The notes below the pieces were generated by a model. That model saw nothing but the letters and a program-made list of their open reading frames with translations. It searched no databases and was not told the origin of the DNA. A stretch of 25,095 nt of DNA from Brachionus koreanus (Eukaryota > Rotifera > Eurotatoria > Ploima > Brachionidae): positions 250,720 to 275,814 of the forward strand of contig PJRA01000244.1 in the NCBI GenBank assembly GCA_016987375.1. Direction: 5' to 3'. Positions 21,801-25,095 of the stretch are shown one piece after another (the stretch's first letter is position 1; every line of letters starts with the position of its first letter). The translations under genes and the position numbers were made by a program.

Positions 21801-22036
21801 TAAGAAATTTTTAAATAATTTTTAAATAATTTATAATAAAAATTACTAGTTTTGAAATTTATGAATGTTCCGTCTCCTAAATTAATTCTTCCTTGCTCTG
21901 AATCCGCAAGGACTCTCAATGAACATTGAATAGTTAGATTAAATGGTCTTGTGGTATTAAAACAGACCAGATCTGCGCTTAAACCAGCACAAATACTCAA
22001 TAAAGAGAATATTAAAGCTTTGGTAAGTTTTGACAT
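333..22036 (-). CDS. giant secreted protein of 15 PKD-like/beta-sandwich repeats (31-exon gene)
   Basis: Reconstructed join on the minus strand, 5' to 3' with high coordinate first: 22036-21847, 21799-21657, 21594-20442, 20390-20244, 20184-20021, 18036-17598, 17550-17401, 17340-16756, 16617-16480, 16425-16262, 16211-15761, 15705-14941, 14890-14574, 13755-13302, 13250-12928, 12876-12402, 10477-10337, 10279-9650, 9603-9472, 9421-9252, 9122-8675, 6296-6126, 6069-5449, 3744-3604, 3548-3379, 3330-2901, 2849-2712, 2654-2034, 1979-1833, 1737-851, 800-333. The total is 11,373 nt, about 3,790 residues, with no internal stop and GT-AG at all 30 introns. Residues 1-21 form a signal peptide, then 15 repeats of about 250 residues follow, each with modules A, B and C. 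Module A resembles the start of a PKD domain (Cys pair, then xFGDG). The end of module C resembles a PKD end (F...G.Y...NS). Modules B and early C look like a beta-sandwich. Many N-x-S/T sequons and paired Cys fit an extracellular protein. No membrane anchor or enzyme motif is visible. Similarity to polycystin-type PKD arrays is inference; the function is unknown. The exact 3' end is the least certain part. Confidence 0.85.
851..1737 (-). CDS. exon 30: B14, C14, A15 and B15
   Basis: Four modules are fused. B14 is the most divergent (LLIDTLIKIQTELIGFEFNS). C14 has DECLDKCNLAY and EGMN. A15 has DFMCRSINDLDLDCYLIV and LIDFGNC, where a Cys replaces the usual Gly. B15 has LLINNEFKYDTKLIGFEIFA. It ends in phase 0 at donor GTGATT before a 50-nt intron. 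Confidence 0.86.
1833..1979 (-). CDS. exon 29: module A14
   Basis: Encodes KFGNFECYNSQWTVNNSLEC, then FELEKGDCQN. The acceptor TTTTAG at 1980-1981 is chosen because an AG slightly upstream would lead to an in-frame stop. It ends in phase 1 at donor GTAAAA. Confidence 0.8.
2034..2654 (-). CDS. exon 28: modules B13 and C13 fused (C13 lacks the Cys pair)
   Basis: Carries SFYGTK, ILPNTEFMFDSDLVGFEILA, then EFTEKSHDTSSNLVLN where other repeats have CGxxxxC. TGLN, MKRGSLILIE, LLAIDTS, YSDYF and WRFYFSCEIDQQFY follow. It ends in phase 1 at donor GTAATT. Confidence 0.87.
2712..2849 (-). CDS. exon 27: module A13
   Basis: Encodes QYLDIYCRNSNQTLNDRINC, then a short variant end without GDG. It is phase 1 at both ends, with flanking introns of 51 and 57 nt. 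Confidence 0.8.
2901..3330 (-). CDS. exon 26: module C12
   Basis: Encodes NFDSCGTIDLCSS, LGYNKIVL, VKKGQMIFMN, INFDFYVNVLIDSPYY and an IPYNGKLKYAITA tail. It starts in phase 0 and ends in phase 1 at donor GTAATT. Confidence 0.85.
3379..3548 (-). CDS. exon 25: module B12
   Basis: Encodes SYYGNFDKF and IPANTEFMIDTKISGFEFFA with GIVLFH, ending in phase 0 at donor GTAAAG. The next intron is 48 nt. Confidence 0.82.
3604..3744 (-). CDS. exon 24: module A12
   Basis: Encodes QTVYIFCKNEIFPLDYHIEC, then FEIFGITEQLSFE. It is phase 1 at both ends with donor GTACAA. It has no ATG and is visible only by splicing. Confidence 0.79.
3905..4031. mobile_element. partial family B element (one arm)
   Basis: Read on the minus strand from 4031 it begins GGCAATTAAAAATTTTTGAT, continues through TTTGATCAAAATG and AATGCGCAAATAAATTTCA, then an AATCCTTTATCAAAAGT block found in the centre of the full copies. 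The second arm is missing, so this is a truncated copy with no visible target duplication. Confidence 0.6.
4311..4527. mobile_element. TA-flanked Tc1/mariner-type MITE
   Basis: CAGACTTGTATAAAA (4311-4325) and its inverse TTTTATACAAGTCTG (4513-4527) bound a 217-bp non-coding segment. Both ends abut TA (4309-4310 and 4528-4529), the duplication typical of Tc1/mariner insertion. The inner sequence lacks extended inverted arms. Confidence 0.7.
4766..4954. mobile_element. family A inverted-repeat element, copy 1 (9-bp target duplication)
   Basis: Nearly perfect inverted arms of about 68 bp begin GCAAAATGAAAATAATTTTA and run through a CATATTTTTAGATTTTTTG block. Flanks ATTAGATCA (4757-4765) and ATTAGCTCA (4955-4963) match at 8 of 9 positions. 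It is non-coding. The arms are better preserved than in the 19275-19431 copy, suggesting a younger insertion or arm homogenisation. Confidence 0.82.
5100..5398. mobile_element. family C inverted-repeat element, copy 1 (8-bp target duplication)
   Basis: The 299-bp element has ends GGGATTGTGAATTTTGGAAC and, inverted, GGCATTGTGAACTTTGGAAC. The arms also share AATTGTTTTGCAAAATG and a CTGATRYA block. It is flanked by a perfect 8-bp direct repeat TCAAAATT (5092-5099 and 5399-5406). It is non-coding; the structure fits a Mutator- or hAT-type MITE. Confidence 0.82.
5449..6069 (-). CDS. exon 23: modules B11 and C11 fused
   Basis: Carries SYFGYG, LLINTEFAFDTNLYAFELKA, then ENLCTDFSTCAKY, LGYNML, YSDLI and a KFQFNCLIDRYFY strand. 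It ends in phase 1 at the consensus donor GTAAGT, before a 1.7-kb intron. Confidence 0.87.
6126..6296 (-). CDS. exon 22: module A11
   Basis: Encodes VQIMCWNLKKMINYEASC, then THVQFSDQNF. It is phase 1 at both ends with donor GTATTT, and is slightly longer than most A exons. Confidence 0.8.
7123..7911 (+). pseudogene. decayed Mutator-like (MULE) transposase with SWIM zinc finger
   Basis: Coding remnants appear in order. First, DVRDEILRIYEG followed by KPTALTLDKLEDKGM (7123-7236). Second, LNELKLWCLQNQNIPESLDK onward (7253-7411). Third, after a frameshift, CSCPFYRKNYVCKH (about 7472-7513), a textbook CxCx8CxH SWIM finger. Fourth, after another shift, VPLDQNRKKGNPGKTKKAL and a C-terminal tail ending KRRGRLRC... 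to the stop at 7911. A SWIM finger followed by a basic GxPxKxKKAL tail is typical of MULE transposases. The DDE core is missing: only about 30 bp separate the N-terminal part from the SWIM region. It has several stops and frameshifts, lies antisense to the host gene, and no element ends were found. Confidence 0.72.
8571..8626 (-). CDS. possible alternative terminal exon after exon 21
   Basis: A very good acceptor (ten T, then ACACAG) lies 48 nt below the exon 21 donor, exactly the short-intron size of this gene. Splicing in phase 1 gives EYCLKRRRKNYSKILSFN and a TAA. An AATAAA lies downstream at 8445-8450. This would end the protein after ten repeats (about 2,544 residues). It could also be a decayed A module or an unused site. 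Confidence 0.35.
8675..9122 (-). CDS. exon 21: module C10
   Basis: Encodes LKICGARNFCSEW, VKGYNKVLY, VKKGQMVTVNI, LLAVDKN, LVSDL and NHRFYLNAIVDRKFY. It ends in phase 1 at the strong donor GTAAGT. The next canonical repeat exon is more than 2.3 kb away, but a close alternative acceptor exists at 8627-8628. Confidence 0.85.
9175..9212. repeat. CACGTG-tipped hairpin in intron 20
   Basis: CACGTGGATTTTAC (9175-9188) and GTAAAAATCACGTG (9199-9212) are inverted repeats matching at 13 of 14 positions, with a 10-nt loop. Each arm carries the palindromic hexamer CACGTG. It lies within a 129-nt intron. It may be a small foldback or a fortuitous E-box pair. Confidence 0.55.
9252..9421 (-). CDS. exon 20: module B10
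   Basis: Encodes HLNFFGNQA and ILTNTEFYFNAYCLGFEFIA with PGKIDFG. Two GT sites sit close together; GTACGT is chosen because it gives phase 0 and the same B-to-C spacing as repeat 3. Confidence 0.8.
9472..9603 (-). CDS. exon 19: module A10
   Basis: Encodes QIVEIRCKNSERILDKFIPC, then FQNSHISFE. It is phase 1 at both ends, with donor GTAGAA, and lacks a GDG turn. Confidence 0.78.
9650..10279 (-). CDS. exon 18: modules B9 and C9 fused
   Basis: Carries WFFGSSNL, LFSSEIKFSADVLGYELYA, then SSCGNDFSCSDY, EGFN, IPKGSVPFISI, LTSDY and a YPAYSTFELNFVFINN tail. It ends in phase 1 at donor GTATGA, followed by a 46-nt intron. Confidence 0.86.
10337..10477 (-). CDS. exon 17: module A9 (cysteine-free)
   Basis: Encodes DFSIELSNIGHIFDKHFNFT and VIFNDGQITEL. 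It is phase 1 at both ends and has the right length and GDG-like turn for an A module, but both normally conserved Cys are absent. The assignment rests on frame continuity and position. Confidence 0.78.
10563..10732 (+). pseudogene. decayed Tc1/mariner-superfamily transposase fragment
   Basis: The first frame reads ANKQDAYINECIKKRLILF followed by IKQYIKGD. One frameshift later the sequence reads F-stop-PN-stop-ASSH. This matches the FWPDLASSHY motif around the second catalytic Asp of a known Tc1/mariner-like group, with TGG and TTG both changed to TAG and the Asp replaced by Asn. It lies antisense to the host gene, inside intron 16. It is a dead fragment; no ends of the original element were found. 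The family assignment comes from remembered motif similarity. Confidence 0.6.
11181..11411. mobile_element. family B inverted-repeat element, copy 1 (9-bp target duplication)
   Basis: The 231-bp element begins GGCAAAGCAAAATTTTTGAT and ends TCTTTGCC. Arms of about 75 bp share TTTTGATCAAATT, CAAAAATGATCAAAACA and GCGCAATTAAATTTCA. It is flanked by GGCATACAA (11172-11180) and GGTATACAA (11412-11420), which match at 8 of 9 positions. It is non-coding; the structure fits a Mutator-like MITE. Confidence 0.82.
12402..12876 (-). CDS. exon 16: module C8
   Basis: Encodes FGSICDDYGSCAEY, TKGYNLLKI, VTKGKMIYAY, LAINVTN, FYSDH and SSWRFMINALVDKTFY. It ends in phase 1 at donor GTAAGA, before a 1.9-kb intron. 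Confidence 0.86.
12928..13250 (-). CDS. exon 15: modules A8 and B8
   Basis: Encodes YLDINCPNLNTK, then ISCSIL, SLTFDDN, NYFG and FLNTEFKFDSYLIGVELYC with GSLSIY. It ends in phase 0 at donor GTATGT. Confidence 0.86.
13302..13755 (-). CDS. exon 14: module C7
   Basis: Starts in phase 0 with VDSNEKCGPVKSCSDY, then TKGYNRII, IKKGSILRI, LAIDQY, LSDYQL and NCRFYLNV. It ends in phase 1 at donor GTAATA. The 51-nt intron that follows is stop-free and keeps the frame. Confidence 0.86.
13756..14573 (-). other. long intron 13 (818 nt, phase 0)
   Basis: Separates B7 from C7. It is AT-rich apart from a GC-rich nested palindrome at 13994-14043. A plus-strand ORF over it (13993-14217) begins in that palindrome and looks like chance. 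I see no recognisable gene. Confidence 0.75.
13994..14043. repeat. GC-rich nested palindrome
   Basis: This 50-bp segment is bounded by TGGCGG and CCGCCA. Inside, GGTCCAAA (13998-14005) pairs with TTTGGACC (14018-14025), and CCAAAATTTTGG (14001-14012) is a perfect palindrome. It contrasts sharply with the surrounding AT-rich DNA. It may be a foldback element or part of a transposon end; it is not identified. Confidence 0.6.
14574..14890 (-). CDS. exon 13: modules A7 and B7
   Basis: Encodes DAYCINSGDTLDKTVYC, then FGTEVP and ILPSTEFKFDSYIVGFEFYA with GNVTIY. It ends in phase 0 at donor GTAATT, before an 818-nt intron. Confidence 0.87.
14941..15705 (-). CDS. exon 12: complete repeat 6 (A6, B6, C6)
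   Basis: One exon encodes a whole repeat. A6 has CSYLVYDVKANCSLFY and the clearest PKD-like motif in the gene, LTVDFGDGTITNF. B6 has LLKNTEFHFETKISGFELYS. C6 has DNCIFEQACG, GYN, KKGSMILIEL, ISDY and YQNYGHYNVTVSS. It is phase 1 at both ends, so it is a symmetric, duplicable unit. Confidence 0.88.
15761..16211 (-). CDS. exon 11: module C5
   Basis: Encodes IKSCIDQSSKNC (the Cys pair without the usual CG), GLN, LAIDDS, ISDFYL, the NNFRFCFRALTDQKFY strand and an EHYQN tail. It starts in phase 0 and ends in phase 1. Confidence 0.84.
16262..16425 (-). CDS. exon 10: module B5
   Basis: Encodes YSFFGVDEI and ILPSTEFQFSSNLIGFEFLS, ending in phase 0 at donor GTAAAC. The following intron is 50 nt. Confidence 0.82.
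16480..16617 (-). CDS. exon 9: module A5
   Basis: Encodes QNIDIICEDELFSLNKSLNC, then LKVNLTRNYS. It has phase 1 at both ends. The Cys spacing matches other A modules, but the GDG turn is not conserved. Confidence 0.8.
16756..17340 (-). CDS. exon 8: modules B4 and C4 fused
   Basis: Carries VNTEIKFDIFLNGFEFYS, then SECGNVLCSKY, GFN, an ARG turn, YSDFF and the FFQHQFQQLGKH tail. There is no B|C intron in this repeat. It ends in phase 1 at donor GTAAAT. Plus-strand ORFs over this stretch are shadows. Confidence 0.87.
17401..17550 (-). CDS. exon 7: module A4
   Basis: Encodes KFFDVLCYN... then NCSVYQ and LDYGNGV, the GNG variant of the PKD-like turn. It has phase 1 at both ends, with flanking introns of 47 and 60 nt. 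The donor is the less usual GTTAAT. Confidence 0.8.
17598..18036 (-). CDS. exon 6: module C3
   Basis: Starts in phase 0 with LEPFECGIEVSCANY, then IGYN, a SGT turn, IYSDHF, a FLKNEFYYSKKFQNIGMHE tail and FSISDG. It ends in phase 1 at donor GTAATT. The B3-C3 junction has the same residue spacing as other repeats, which supports splicing across the 2-kb intron. Confidence 0.85.
18037..20020 (-). other. long intron 5 (1984 nt, phase 0)
   Basis: Separates B3 from C3. It is AT-rich and low in coding signal. It holds an inverted-repeat element with a 9-bp duplication (19275-19431), a mariner-end-like sequence near 19104 and a less AT-rich island at about 18852-18960 that is open on both strands. 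The rest shows nothing I can name. Confidence 0.75.
19275..19431. mobile_element. family A inverted-repeat element, copy 2 (9-bp target duplication)
   Basis: It begins GGCAAAATGAAA and ends TTTCATTTGCC. Long imperfect inverted arms share ATTTTAYATTTTTA and TTATTTTTAG blocks. It is flanked directly by GAAAATATA on both sides (19266-19274 and 19432-19440), a perfect 9-bp direct repeat. The structure fits a non-autonomous Mutator-like MITE and there is no coding capacity. It is the same family as 4766-4954. Confidence 0.82.
20021..20184 (-). CDS. exon 5: module B3
   Basis: Encodes HSFGVDVP, LLLNSEFRFDCSFASFELFA and AGKIELN, ending in phase 0 at donor GTAAGA. The next intron is about 2 kb and the matching C module only reappears at 18036. 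Confidence 0.85.
20244..20390 (-). CDS. exon 4: module A3
   Basis: Encodes RTIDFVCSNKTNDLIVKC and the NLTISFDNQ turn. It is separated from exon 3 by a 51-nt intron that contains no stop and keeps the frame, so an ORF reads straight through it. The donor GTAATA (phase 1) is preferred over a nearby GTGATA because only the former joins in frame to exon 5. Confidence 0.82.
20442..21594 (-). CDS. exon 3: module C1 plus complete repeat 2
   Basis: This is the longest exon. It carries C1 (SSCGQMVSCSDY, then a KG turn and VSDL), A2 (FICFSF... and NCSAIL), B2 (SSEFRFDLKVKGFQIYA) and C2 (NQCGQDESCLSY, SVPKGTVLFL, FSTFGL). No introns separate these modules, unlike most repeats. It starts in phase 0 at acceptor AAAAAG and ends in phase 1. 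Confidence 0.88.
21657..21799 (-). CDS. exon 2: module B1
   Basis: It enters in phase 1 and leaves in phase 0. It encodes LLNSEFLVNKQLTGFKIQA and the xPGPVEIK strand, the first copy of the B signature. It is too short and has no start codon, so it is visible only by splicing. The next intron is 62 nt. Confidence 0.85.
21847..22036 (-). CDS. exon 1: signal peptide and module A1
   Basis: The ATG is at 22036; the preceding in-frame TTG is not a likely start. MSKLTKALIFSLLSICAGLS is a classic basic-then-hydrophobic signal peptide with cleavage near residue 21. Module A1 follows with its Cys pair (DLVCFN... and IQCSL) and an NLGDGT turn. The exon ends in phase 1 at donor GTAATT, and the next intron is 47 nt. 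Confidence 0.88.
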
Positions 22037-22076
22037 CAAGGAAAGTGAATAAAAATAAGTGTTAACTTTTCGAGTA

Positions 22077-22084
22077 TTTTTATA
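22077..22084 (-). promoter_or_regulatory. TATA-like box upstream of the repeat gene
   Basis: On the minus strand the sequence reads GGTATAAAAATAC, with the TATA start 48 nt upstream of the ATG. A transcription start about 30 nt downstream would give a very short 5' leader. The fit in position and sequence is good, but the region is so AT-rich that chance matches are common. Confidence 0.45.
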
Positions 22085-22300
22085 CCATAGATTTCAATTA
22101 ATAATTAAAATTTTGCAGTTCATTGTTTTTTCTATTTTTTATTTGTATTATTTTAAAATTTAATTATGTTTAATGTTTTTGTAAATTCTTAACACGTAAC
22201 AGTGCTTTTTTTGCTTATTAAATATAAAAATAAAAAAATAAACAAAATGGTCGAAAAAAGCAAAATTGATATGAAAAAAATTTTTCGAGCAAAATTTTAA

Positions 22301-22537
22301 GGCAAATTAAATTTTTTGGTCAAATTTTATTATTCAGAAGTGATCAAGATATTTTAAATGCGCAATTAAATTTCAATTCATTTTTACAAATCAAAATCCT
22401 TTTTCAAAAATCTAAAATTAAAGCTCTGAAATGCTAAAATTGTTAAAATCCAAAAATCTACAATAAAATTTAATTGTGTATTTAAAGCATTTTGATTATT
22501 TTTGAAAAAAAAATTTGATCAAAAACTTTTCTTTGCC
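22301..22537. mobile_element. family B inverted-repeat element, copy 2
   Basis: Begins GGCAAATTAAATTTTTTGGT and ends TTCTTTGCC. It shares ATGCGCAATTAAATTTCA and the central AATCCTTTTTCAAAA block with copy 1. Flanks AAATTTTAA and AATTTTCAA agree at only 7 of 9 positions, so the duplication is uncertain. It sits about 265-500 bp upstream of the start codon of the repeat gene. Confidence 0.72.
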
Positions 22538-23781
22538 AATTTTCAAGTATTCTTTACATGATGCTATTTATCAATTAAAAGAAAAAAATTTTTATTAAAT
22601 TTTTTTATTAATTTATTTAGTTTTTAAAGTTTTCAAATTTTTTTTTAAAAATTAATTTTAAAAACTAGACTCTTAATATTTTTTCAATAACAGGTTTAAT
22701 AAAAGTTACCACAAATTGAATTATAAAATCATACTTTAATATTCACTGTTAATATGTTACAAAAAAATCGTTATATTATAGTTTTTATATTAATAGTATG
22801 GTATGAAACTAATTTATTCTTATTTTTATTAAATTTGTGGATAAGTTAAATGAGAGCTTTTAAGTTACAGTTTATCTAAAAACTGGCGTAATTTGCTATT
22901 GATAAGTTCAAATGCAAATAAACAAAAATTCTTCTTTTATTGATAAATTAAAATTTACTCAAATAAAAAGTATTATGAAAATACTGCAATAAAGCGCAAC
23001 ATTGTGTTTGATTTGTGTTTGAATTTCACAATAACAGTTATTTAGAAAAAAAACTAAATTATTTTAGGAACAACGCATTTAAATAAAAAATTGTTTTTCT
23101 TTTGAATAAATTTCCGTTTCCCAGCACTTAAATAGGAAAAATACTGTACATTTAGAAATTTAAGAAAATATAGAAAATCTAATTAAATTTTTAAGAATTG
23201 TTTATTCTAATTGTCAAATTTGTTTTAAGAGGTGTGAATTATATTGCTGCTGATTTAAATGTAAAATTGACTTTAAAAAAAATTTATTAAATCAGAATCT
23301 AAATTTAAATTGTTAATTAAAAAATTATTTCTGCTTAATCATGTAGATAAAATTGTGGCTTTTTGATTTTATGATATTTTTTTAAATTTTGAATAAGCAA
23401 ACAATGCAAAATTTCTTCTAAAATTTCATAAATTAAACAAAGAATGCTGCAATTTTCTGCGTATTTTTTTTAAATATTATATTTTATCAAATTAAGAAAA
23501 ATTTTTGCTTTGTTTTTTTTCAAAATTTAAAAAAATTTAAAATTTTTCCTTTCGTTGATTTCAATTTATCAAAATTGGAAATATTTTGTTGAGTTTCTAT
23601 TTGAATTTCACAATAATTCTGTCAAATCGTCTATATTGATTTCTAATCAAGAATGGTTGATCTACCAGACCCTTTTTTTCTGTGAATAATTTAATGACTT
23701 CTATTTAATTTTAAATAAATCTTTTACCCTTTTTATTTCAAACGGCTTTTTATCTTCCACTAGACATGTTTTACCAGCTTC

Positions 23782-24016
23782 GCCATTTTAGATTTTGGAA
23801 CAAAAACAAAAAAAAAGTTAAAAACTGAAACATTTTGCAAAACAGCATATTAATTAGAAAATTTTTAAAATAAAACTGTACAGTTTATACAGAAATCAAA
23901 TTTGGGTGATGCATAGTATGTATCAGCGGATAAATTTTTGAATGATTTATTTTTAAACTCTTGAAAAAAAAATTTTTTTTAAAATTTTTGTTTATTGTCC
24001 CAAAATTCACAATAGC
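23782..24016. mobile_element. family C inverted-repeat element, copy 2
   Basis: The left arm GCCATTTTAGATTTTGGAAC and inverted right arm GGCTATTGTGAATTTTGGGA match the ends of copy 1, and TTTTGCAAAACAG, AAATTTGGGTGATGCA and GTATCAGC blocks are shared internally. Flanks CCAGCTTC and CCAGTTCC are similar but not identical. End positions are approximate within a few bases. Confidence 0.7.
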
Positions 24017-24683
24017 CCAGTTCCTACTGTTTCTAATAGTGATTTAATTTCCAATAATTATATAAACATAGTCAAAATTTTAAAATTTACATTTAATAAT
24101 TTTTTTATTAGAATTAAGTAAACAAAAAGTAAGACTTATTATTTTGAAGAGCATTCAATTTTATTTATTTAACATACATAATATGGTTTGAAGTTTTAAA
24201 ATTTCAACAATGTTAAAATCAAAAATATTCAACCTTATCTTGACTCATCATTACATAATAACATTATATTATTAAATTTAATTTTAACATTGTATTATAT
24301 TTACATTGTTTTAGTACAATTGCAAAAATCTACTGTGAGAAATTCTTTCAATTTTCAAGGTTAATCAACAGGCTAGTGCCCTTATCGTAATCCACTTATT
24401 AACACTTCATTCATTTAATTCAATAAAATTTTCAATAATTAAAATTATAATTTTTAAAAAAAACAAAATTATCTGTTATTTTGAATACAAAAAGACATTA
24501 ACAAATTCATATTATTTTTTTTTAATTTTTTTACAAAGTCAAAAAGAATCTTTATTAAAGATCAAATTGATAGGTGGTGCAAGTTCATGTATACCTTTCT
24601 GTTAATGTTTCGATGTGTACTAAACCACAATACCTAGTATTTTCATAATTTTATAATAAACATATAAAGGAGTGTAATAAATG

Positions 24684-24896
24684 AGCAAAGTAAAATATAT
24701 GATCAAATTTCAAAATTTATTAAAATTAAATGCGTAATTGATTGCATTGCAGACTTCAGAAACTTCAAATACCATATTTTTAAATTTGAAAAAAAAAGGA
24801 AAGCCGCTTGTAATCTTGCAAATAATGAAATTACGCATTTTAAATATTTTGATCACATTTGAAATTTTGATATTTGATCATAAATTTTACTTTGCT
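24684..24896. mobile_element. family B-related inverted-repeat element, copy 3 (perfect 9-bp duplication)
   Basis: The 213-bp element begins AGCAAAGTAAAATATATGAT and, inverted, AGCAAAGTAAAATTTATGAT. The arms also share AATGCGTAATT. It is flanked by a perfect 9-bp direct repeat TAATAAATG (24675-24683 and 24897-24905). It is non-coding and diverged from copies 1 and 2, but has the same layout. Confidence 0.83.
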
Positions 24897-24975
24897 TAAT
24901 AAATGAAGGTATTTTTTTCTCTTTTTATTCAATAAATCCATATTTGATACCAATAAAGTAGTTTTTTCTGACAAT

Positions 24976-25095
24976 ATCAACATCAAGGAATTTCACAATG
25001 AGCCAGCCTATTCAAACAGAAACATGCACTTTGGAAAAACTTGGAATGACAAGGGTAAAACAATCCAACATTTACGTAGCAACATTTATTTAGCG
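24976..25095 (+). other. possible partial exon running off the right edge
   Basis: A plus-strand frame reads INIKEFHNEPAYSNRNMHFG followed by KTWNDKGK and stays open to the window end. Base composition is less AT-rich than the flank, and the residues look protein-like. There is no clear acceptor, and the opposite strand also has an open frame here. The identity is unknown. Confidence 0.28.

Larger units (their letters stand above)
22085..25095. other. upstream flank, mostly non-coding
   Basis: About 3 kb of AT-rich DNA beyond the repeat gene promoter. It contains family B elements at 22301-22537 and 24684-24896, a family C element at about 23782-24016, and a possible exon at the right edge. 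I see no other coding or RNA signal in it. Confidence 0.65.

Noticed and set aside
22037..22039. In-frame TTG just before the ATG as start codon
   Set aside because: The gene is eukaryotic and spliced; the ATG at 22036 directly precedes a good signal peptide.
1..25095. CRISPR arrays, operons, ribosome binding sites, tRNA or rRNA genes
   Set aside because: Nothing of the kind was seen; the DNA is eukaryotic with spliceosomal introns, and no tRNA-like cloverleaf or rRNA block was recognised by eye.

Overview
The window is eukaryotic, very AT-rich animal-type DNA. It is dominated by one spliced minus-strand gene of about 21.7 kb (start codon at 22036, stop at 333). I reconstructed 31 exons joined by 30 canonical GT-AG introns. 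The joined frame is 11,373 nt and stays open throughout, giving about 3,790 residues plus a stop. The AT bias, many introns of about 50 nt and secreted repeat protein suggest a small invertebrate. A Brachionus-like monogonont rotifer is my best guess, from general knowledge and not from a marker gene.

The protein has an N-terminal signal peptide followed by 15 tandem repeats of about 250 residues. Each repeat has three modules. Module A is a Cys-pair segment ending in a PKD-like GDG or GNG turn (for example VDFGDGT). Module B carries a [ST]EFxFDxxLxGFExYA signature. Module C has CGxxxxCSxY, then GYN, a xKG turn, a SD motif and an FY...F...G tail resembling the end of a PKD fold. Introns are phase-locked to the modules: every A|B and C|A intron is phase 1, every B|C intron is phase 0, and none is phase 2. 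I see no transmembrane segment or catalytic domain, so the product looks secreted or extracellular and its function is unknown.

Intron sizes are bimodal: 25 are 46-138 nt and five are 818-2378 nt. The long introns and the upstream flank hold short inverted-repeat elements. Two families begin GGCAAA and have 9-bp target duplications, a third begins GG[CG]ATTGTG with an 8-bp duplication, and a fourth is flanked by TA. A decayed plus-strand Mutator-like transposase with a SWIM zinc finger lies at 7123-7911, and a decayed Tc1/mariner-like transposase piece lies at 10563-10732.

Layout: 1-332 is 3' flank with a possible kelch-like fragment; 333-22036 is the repeat gene; 22077-22084 is a TATA-like box; 22085-25095 is flank with three inverted-repeat elements and a possible exon running off the right edge.
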